8,908 nucleotides of DNA from JBBQER01 sp052148155 (GTDB taxonomy: Bacteria > Actinomycetota > Acidimicrobiia > IMCC26256 > PALSA-610). The stretch spans positions 1 through 8,908 of the forward strand of contig JBKQIY010000018.1 in assembly GCA_052148155.1 (NCBI GenBank), given 5' to 3'. Every line of letters begins with the position of its first letter. Position 1 is the stretch's first letter. A program made the translations under genes and the position numbers. Below are positions 5,329-8,908 of the stretch, piece after piece. A model generated the notes under the pieces. It saw only the letters and a program-made list of their open reading frames with translations. It was not told where the DNA came from and ran no database searches.

Positions 5329-6977
5329 GGCGTCACGTCCACCGTCGCGAACGGACTGGCACCGTGCGGGAACACGCCCGCGACGCGTAGCTGATCGACT
5401 GTCAGCCACGGCCGCGGCGCGAGGATCTTGGCGACCTGCGGTGCGAACGCGGGCGACGCGATGATCACTGTCGCGGTATCTCCATCGGCGACGATCTCGC
5501 CTTCGGCCATCACCACGACGCGATGTGCGGTCGCGGCGACGAACTCGACGTCATGCGTCGACACGATCACGGCACGGCCTCCGGCCGCGATTTCGTGCAG
5601 GATGAAACCCAGCTCATGTTTGGCGCGATAGTCCAGTCCGCGAGTCGGTTCGTCGAGGAGCACGACCTGCGGCGCCGCCGCGAGCTGTACGGCCAACACG
5701 AGTGCGAGTCGTTGCCCTTCGGAGAGGTCACGCGGATGGGTGTCGTCGAAGATCCCGGGCGCGAGCCGGTCCAGCGCGGCCCGCGACTGGCCGGGCGCCG
5801 CGTTCGACTCGGCGTCGGCGCGGGCGAGCTCTGCGCCGACGGTGTCGAGGTACAGCAGATCCGACGGCGTATGCGGGACCAGACTCACCAGCCGTCGTGC
5901 GTCGGCGGGCCCGAGACCGGCCGGGTCGCGTCCGCCGACGTCGACGCGGCCGCCGTCACGGACGCCCGAACCTTGAAGTGCCCACAGCAGCGACGATTTG
6001 CCGGCACCGTTGCGACCCATCAGCGCGACGACTTCGCCCGAGAACAGCTCGATGTCGACGTTGCGTACCGCCGCCACGTCGCCGTAGCGGACCACAAGCC
6101 CCCGGCCGCGCAGCACTTCAGACCGTTCCTCGATCGGCGGAGGCACAGCCGGCGGTGCGACGACGTCGACCAGCTCGGCGGTCAGCGGCGCGGCGCGGCG
6201 GCGGGCGTCACGAACGGACAGCGGCAGCGGTGTCCAGCCGGCGAGGCGACCAAGTTCGACGATCGGTGGCGCAACCGCGGCGCCAGCGAGGACCTGGTCG
6301 GGCCGGCCGTACTCGACGGTTCCGTCGCCCGGCACGTACGCGATGCTGTCCGCGTACTGCACGACCCGCTCGAGCCGGTGCTCTGCGATCACGACCGTGA
6401 CTCCGAGGTCGTGAACGAGCCGGGTGATCGTCGCCAACACCTCTTCCGCGCCGGTGGGGTCGAGCGCCGAAGTCGGTTCGTCGAGCACGAGAACCGAGGG
6501 GTGCGCAGTCAGCACCGCGCCGATCGCGACTCGCTGCAGCTGTCCGGCGGACAGGTGATGCAAAGGACGGTGGCGGAGTTCGGCGAGTCCGAGCAGGTCG
6601 AGCGTCTCTTCGACGCGTTTGCGCATCACCGCCGGCGCGATGGCGAGCTGCTCCATCCCGTACGCGAGCTCTTCTTCGAGTGTGTCGGTGACACATCCTG
6701 CGAGCGGATCTTGGGTCACGACTCCGACGACGTCGGCCAGCTGACGGGGCGGATGGGTGCGCGTGTCGCGACCGTCAACGGTGACGCGTCCTCGCAGCGT
6801 CCCGCCGGTGAAGTGCGGCACCAATCCGTTGACCGCGCCGAGCAGCGTGGACTTGCCACTTCCGGTGGCACCGATCACGACGCACAGTTCGCCGGCGGGG
6901 ATCGCGAGGTCGACGTCACGCAGCGTCGGCGTTGGCGCATCGGGATAGGTGACGGTGACGTGATCGAAGCGGATCAC
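5325..6977 (-). CDS. ECF transporter ATPase, two fused ABC domains
   Basis: A 550-residue cytosolic ATPase carrying both nucleotide-binding domains of an ECF module on one chain (EcfA-EcfA' fusion), powering uptake through EcfT. Domain 1 (about 1-230): Walker A GATGSGKS (36-43), Q-loop VVTQDPL with Gln89, signature LSAGQLQR (142-149), Walker B VLVLDEP (162-168, Glu167) and switch His200. Domain 2 (about 288-510): Walker A GRNGAGKS (321-328), signature LSEGQR (418-423), Walker B VVLLDEP (438-444, Glu443) and switch His475. At the Q-loop position of domain 2 the sequence is LVPHTPSDLLY, with His369 where Gln is usual. A Pro-rich linker (about 264-287) joins the halves. The start is GTG 6975-6977, overlapping the ecfT stop as GTGA with a GGAG 7 nt upstream. 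A longer open frame reaching to 7238 reads only the antisense-frame shadow of ecfT. The end overlaps the S-component start by 4 bp. Confidence 0.93.
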   Translation of the reverse strand: MIRFDHVTVTYPDAPTPTLRDVDLAIPAGELCVVIGATGSGKSTLLGAVNGLVPHFTGGTLRGRVTVDGRDTRTHPPRQLADVVGVVTQDPLAGCVTDTLEEELAYGMEQLAIAPAVMRKRVEETLDLLGLAELRHRPLHHLSAGQLQRVAIGAVLTAHPSVLVLDEPTSALDPTGAEEVLATITRLVHDLGVTVVIAEHRLERVVQYADSIAYVPGDGTVEYGRPDQVLAGAAVAPPIVELGRLAGWTPLPLSVRDARRRAAPLTAELVDVVAPPAVPPPIEERSEVLRGRGLVVRYGDVAAVRNVDIELFSGEVVALMGRNGAGKSSLLWALQGSGVRDGGRVDVGGRDPAGLGPADARRLVSLVPHTPSDLLYLDTVGAELARADAESNAAPGQSRAALDRLAPGIFDDTHPRDLSEGQRLALVLAVQLAAAPQVVLLDEPTRGLDYRAKHELGFILHEIAAGGRAVIVSTHDVEFVAATAHRVVVMAEGEIVADGDTATVIIASPAFAPQVAKILAPRPWLTVDQLRVAGVFPHGASPFATVDVTP

Positions 6978-8131
6978 GCGTACGCTCCGGCGCGCTCGGG
7001 CGTTGGCGTCGGGTGTTCGCGCCGAACGGCGCTTGGAGCGGCGATCGGAGGCGGCGGCGTCAGCCAGGCCGGCAGGAGCGCACACAGGATTGCGACGGTC
7101 GGCAGTGCCGGCAATGTCGGCCATGCCAGCGGGAAGATCGACGGGTTGAGCGCCGAGGCGTTGCGGGCTCCGGCGACGACGGCTGCGCTGGCCGCGGCCA
7201 CGCCGCACAGGGCCGTGCACCATTCGGGGACCGCCCACGGATCTGGCCGGTAGCGGCTACGTCGGATTCTTCTCCCTCCGAGGATGAGTCCGGCGGCGGC
7301 GAGTGCGAGACCGGCTGTGAGGGTCGGGACGCCGAGCAGCCACGGTGTCGACGCGTCGAGCAAGCCGTAGCTGCCCAAGCAGAGCCCGACCAGACCGGCG
7401 AGCAGCAACGCCACGGTGAGGCGCCGTACTCGTGGGGGAACCGCGCCGCTGCGCCCGTAGCCGCGAGAGTCCATCGCCGCGGCGAGTTGGAACGACCGGT
7501 CGAGGGCGTCGTGCAGCACCGGCATCGCGACGCCGCGTACAGCTCGTCGACCTCGGGCCGTGTCGCCGCGCAGCTTTCGGGCGCGTCGGACGCGCTGCAC
7601 GCTTTCGACGAGTTGGGGGGCGACGGTGATGGCGACGGTAATCGTGACGCCAAGTTCATAGAGCGCGGCTGGCAACACGCGCAGCGCCCGCTTGGGATTG
7701 GCGAGCGTGTTGGCCGCACCGATGCAGCACAACAGCGTGGCGAGACGAAGTCCGTCGTAACTTGCGGACACGACGCTCTCGGCGCTGACCGGACCGCCGA
7801 GTTGCACACCCGCCATGAAGCTGGGGAGCGGCACATGCGGGATCGTGAACAGGACATGCTCGCCGGTTCCGAGGTCACCTCCGAGGACGACGCGAAAGCC
7901 TACGCGGAACGCGATCACGACCAGGCCGACCAGCAGGTACAGCTTGAACGCACGGGCCCACGGTGCTTCGGTGCGGCGGGCGGCGACGACGACGCCCGCG
8001 ACCGCGAGCACCAGGACGAGCAGCAACGGGTTCGTCGTGCGGCTCGCAGCCGCGGCCAAACCGATCGCCCAGATCCACCATGCGATCGGATGCACGATGC
8101 GCGGAAGTCGCCGCGCTGCCGCACTGGTCAT
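6974..8131 (-). CDS. ecfT: ECF transporter transmembrane coupling subunit EcfT
   Basis: A 385-residue membrane protein linking the ATPases to the S component. Hydrophobic segments are at about 13-30, 33-50, 62-83 and 126-143. They are followed by the cytosolic coupling region with both EcfT signatures, RARKLRG (183-189) and AAAMDSRGYGR (217-227), whose Arg-containing motifs dock into the ATPase grooves. After that come about 150 further residues with hydrophobic segments near 239-257, 264-285, 305-322 and 340-357 and a Pro-rich tail. This makes it longer than a typical EcfT of roughly 250-270 residues; the extension resembles that of actinobacterial Cbr-type EcfT proteins. The start chosen is ATG 8129-8131, which overlaps the previous gene's stop as ATGA. 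An in-frame ATG at 8167 would add 12 residues that only overlap the previous gene. The stop overlaps the ATPase start as GTGA. Confidence 0.92.
   Translation of the reverse strand: MTSAAARRLPRIVHPIAWWIWAIGLAAAASRTTNPLLLVLVLAVAGVVVAARRTEAPWARAFKLYLLVGLVVIAFRVGFRVVLGGDLGTGEHVLFTIPHVPLPSFMAGVQLGGPVSAESVVSASYDGLRLATLLCCIGAANTLANPKRALRVLPAALYELGVTITVAITVAPQLVESVQRVRRARKLRGDTARGRRAVRGVAMPVLHDALDRSFQLAAAMDSRGYGRSGAVPPRVRRLTVALLLAGLVGLCLGSYGLLDASTPWLLGVPTLTAGLALAAAGLILGGRRIRRSRYRPDPWAVPEWCTALCGVAAASAAVVAGARNASALNPSIFPLAWPTLPALPTVAILCALLPAWLTPPPPIAAPSAVRREHPTPTPERAGAYA
6985..6988 (-). promoter_or_regulatory. Ribosome-binding site deciding the ATPase start
   Basis: Minus-strand GGAG (within CCGGAG) lies 7 nt before the GTG at 6977-6975, inside the last codons of ecfT. 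Together with the GTGA overlap it supports this start over any codon further upstream. Confidence 0.6.
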
Positions 8132-8908
8132 GCCGGACGTCGGCGCCGGGCGCGGATCGTCAGCCACCCACCGACGCTGAGAGCCGCGACGACTGCGAGG
8201 GCGAGCACCGCCGACCGCGGCGATCCCGGGCTGTCGTGTCCGACAGCGGAGGCCGTGCGTTCAACGAGACGCGGAGTGCCGCGCGGCAATGACGCCGCTC
8301 CGGACGCGCCAGTCGCTGTCGATATACGGGTTGGGGCGGCCGCGGTCGTGGTCGACGCGGACGGGTGCGACGCAACGACGGTCGTTGACGACCTGCCGGG
8401 CGGCGTCGTGACCGACACCGCGGCCGACTCGGCCGTGGGAGCGGGCGCCGCGGGACTGGTCGACGTCGTGGGTGCGCTGATCACCGCCGTTGGGCGGATG
8501 CCAGGCTCGGCGTCGTCGCCGAACGCGAACCCGATCAGCGAGCCTGCGGGAGGCTGATAGCCCGTCACGCCCGCGGTCGCGTACGTCCAGTCGGTGTCGG
8601 TCGGACGGGCCCAGTAGAACGACCATGAGGAAGTCGCCGGCGGCGTTTGTGCGCACGACTGGTGCGCACTCGATGGCAGATCGTCGATCCGACAGAGAAA
8701 CGCGTCGCCGTATTGGGCGGTACCTGCCGTCGCGAAGCCGGCCGCCTCGAGCGCGTCCAGCGCATTTGCGGGATGGCCCGGCGCGCAGCCGCGCTCGATG
8801 TCGAGCCGGAAATGCGTGAAGTCGACGATCACCGTGACACCCGTCCTCGCCGTGCACGCCGAAACGGACGCAGCGCCGACCGGCGGTGACGGCGCGACGA
8901 TCGCGAAG
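8128..8908 (-). CDS. Exported, C-terminally anchored transcobalamin-like (DUF4430-type) domain protein, 5' end beyond window
   Basis: The frame is open from the right edge, giving 259 visible residues, so the GTG at 8832 is probably internal: conserved-looking sequence (ACTARTGVTVIVDF) runs across it. Numbering from the edge, residues 1-17 (FAIVAP... to VSA) look like the end of a signal peptide. A compact domain follows (about 18-129) with four cysteines (18, 41, 72, 85), CAPG (41-44), the NALDALEAAGF helix, the YGDAFLCRID strand, PPATSSWSFYW and a W-x-Y strand. This matches transcobalamin-like DUF4430 domains, with probably two disulfides. Residues about 130-228 are a low-complexity Pro/Ser/Thr/Ala linker. 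A single hydrophobic helix (about 232-250) and an Arg-rich tail (IRARRRRPA) anchor it in the membrane with the domain outside. The stop overlaps the ecfT start (ATGA), so it is co-translated with the importer and probably presents ligand to the S component. A lipoprotein reading (Cys18) is less likely given the C-terminal anchor. Confidence 0.78.
   Translation of the reverse strand, partial: FAIVAPSPPVGAASVSACTARTGVTVIVDFTHFRLDIERGCAPGHPANALDALEAAGFATAGTAQYGDAFLCRIDDLPSSAHQSCAQTPPATSSWSFYWARPTDTDWTYATAGVTGYQPPAGSLIGFAFGDDAEPGIRPTAVISAPTTSTSPAAPAPTAESAAVSVTTPPGRSSTTVVASHPSASTTTAAAPTRISTATGASGAASLPRGTPRLVERTASAVGHDSPGSPRSAVLALAVVAALSVGGWLTIRARRRRPA

Noticed and set aside
5523..7253. Plus-strand open frame of about 576 codons
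   Set aside because: It is antisense to the fused ATPase, whose Walker and signature motifs are all intact. It is a composition-driven shadow frame with no recognisable domain.
7013..8557. Plus-strand open frame of about 514 codons
   Set aside because: It is antisense to ecfT and the exported protein, is rich in Arg/Gly/Asp/Gln, and has no motif. High-GC shadow.
8128..8908. Cobalamin riboswitch for the importer operon
   Set aside because: It would be expected upstream of the first gene, which starts beyond the right edge. Nothing in the window matches a B12-box region outside coding sequence.

Overview
The window is a high-GC actinobacterial segment; an Acidimicrobiia-like or related lineage is plausible, but that placement is inference. 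The evidence is strong G/C bias at third codon positions, frequent GTG starts, 4-bp start/stop overlaps, a bacterial proteasome activator (Bpa) homologue, and a double-ATPase vitamin-type ECF transporter of a layout common in actinobacteria. Almost the whole window is coding. No tRNA, rRNA, insertion sequence, CRISPR array or phage gene was seen.

Left block (1-3131, all minus strand, transcribed right to left): a compact DEAD-box RNA helicase, then 25 bp later an NAD(P)-dependent aldehyde dehydrogenase, then a Bpa homologue that overlaps the dehydrogenase stop by 4 bp (GTGA). The Bpa frame breaks off within a few bases of position 63. The last ~62 bases instead encode part of a histidine-kinase ATP-binding domain in another frame, at lower GC, ending in an EcoRI sequence at base 1. 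This is best read as a chimeric join, from cloning, amplification or assembly, and less likely as a real recombination point.

Centre (3132-3296): the only substantial intergenic region, 165 bp between divergent genes. It holds two inverted-repeat structures. One lies in the helicase leader directly against a strong Shine-Dalgarno sequence. To its right, on the plus strand, is a TIM-barrel amidohydrolase (Amidohydro_2-type), which ends 25 bp from the convergent transporter operon with a small hairpin in the gap.

Right block (4528-8908, minus strand): a four-gene operon joined by ATGA/GTGA overlaps. In order of transcription it encodes (i) an exported protein with a transcobalamin-like DUF4430-type domain, a long Pro/Ser/Thr/Ala linker and a C-terminal membrane anchor, with its N-terminus beyond the right edge; (ii) EcfT; (iii) a fused two-domain ECF ATPase; (iv) a membrane S component. 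Together these form an energy-coupling-factor importer whose gene layout resembles the cobalamin-type Cbr systems of actinobacteria. The tethered extracellular domain probably captures or hands over the ligand. Cobalamin is the favoured substrate by family analogy, not by direct sequence proof.
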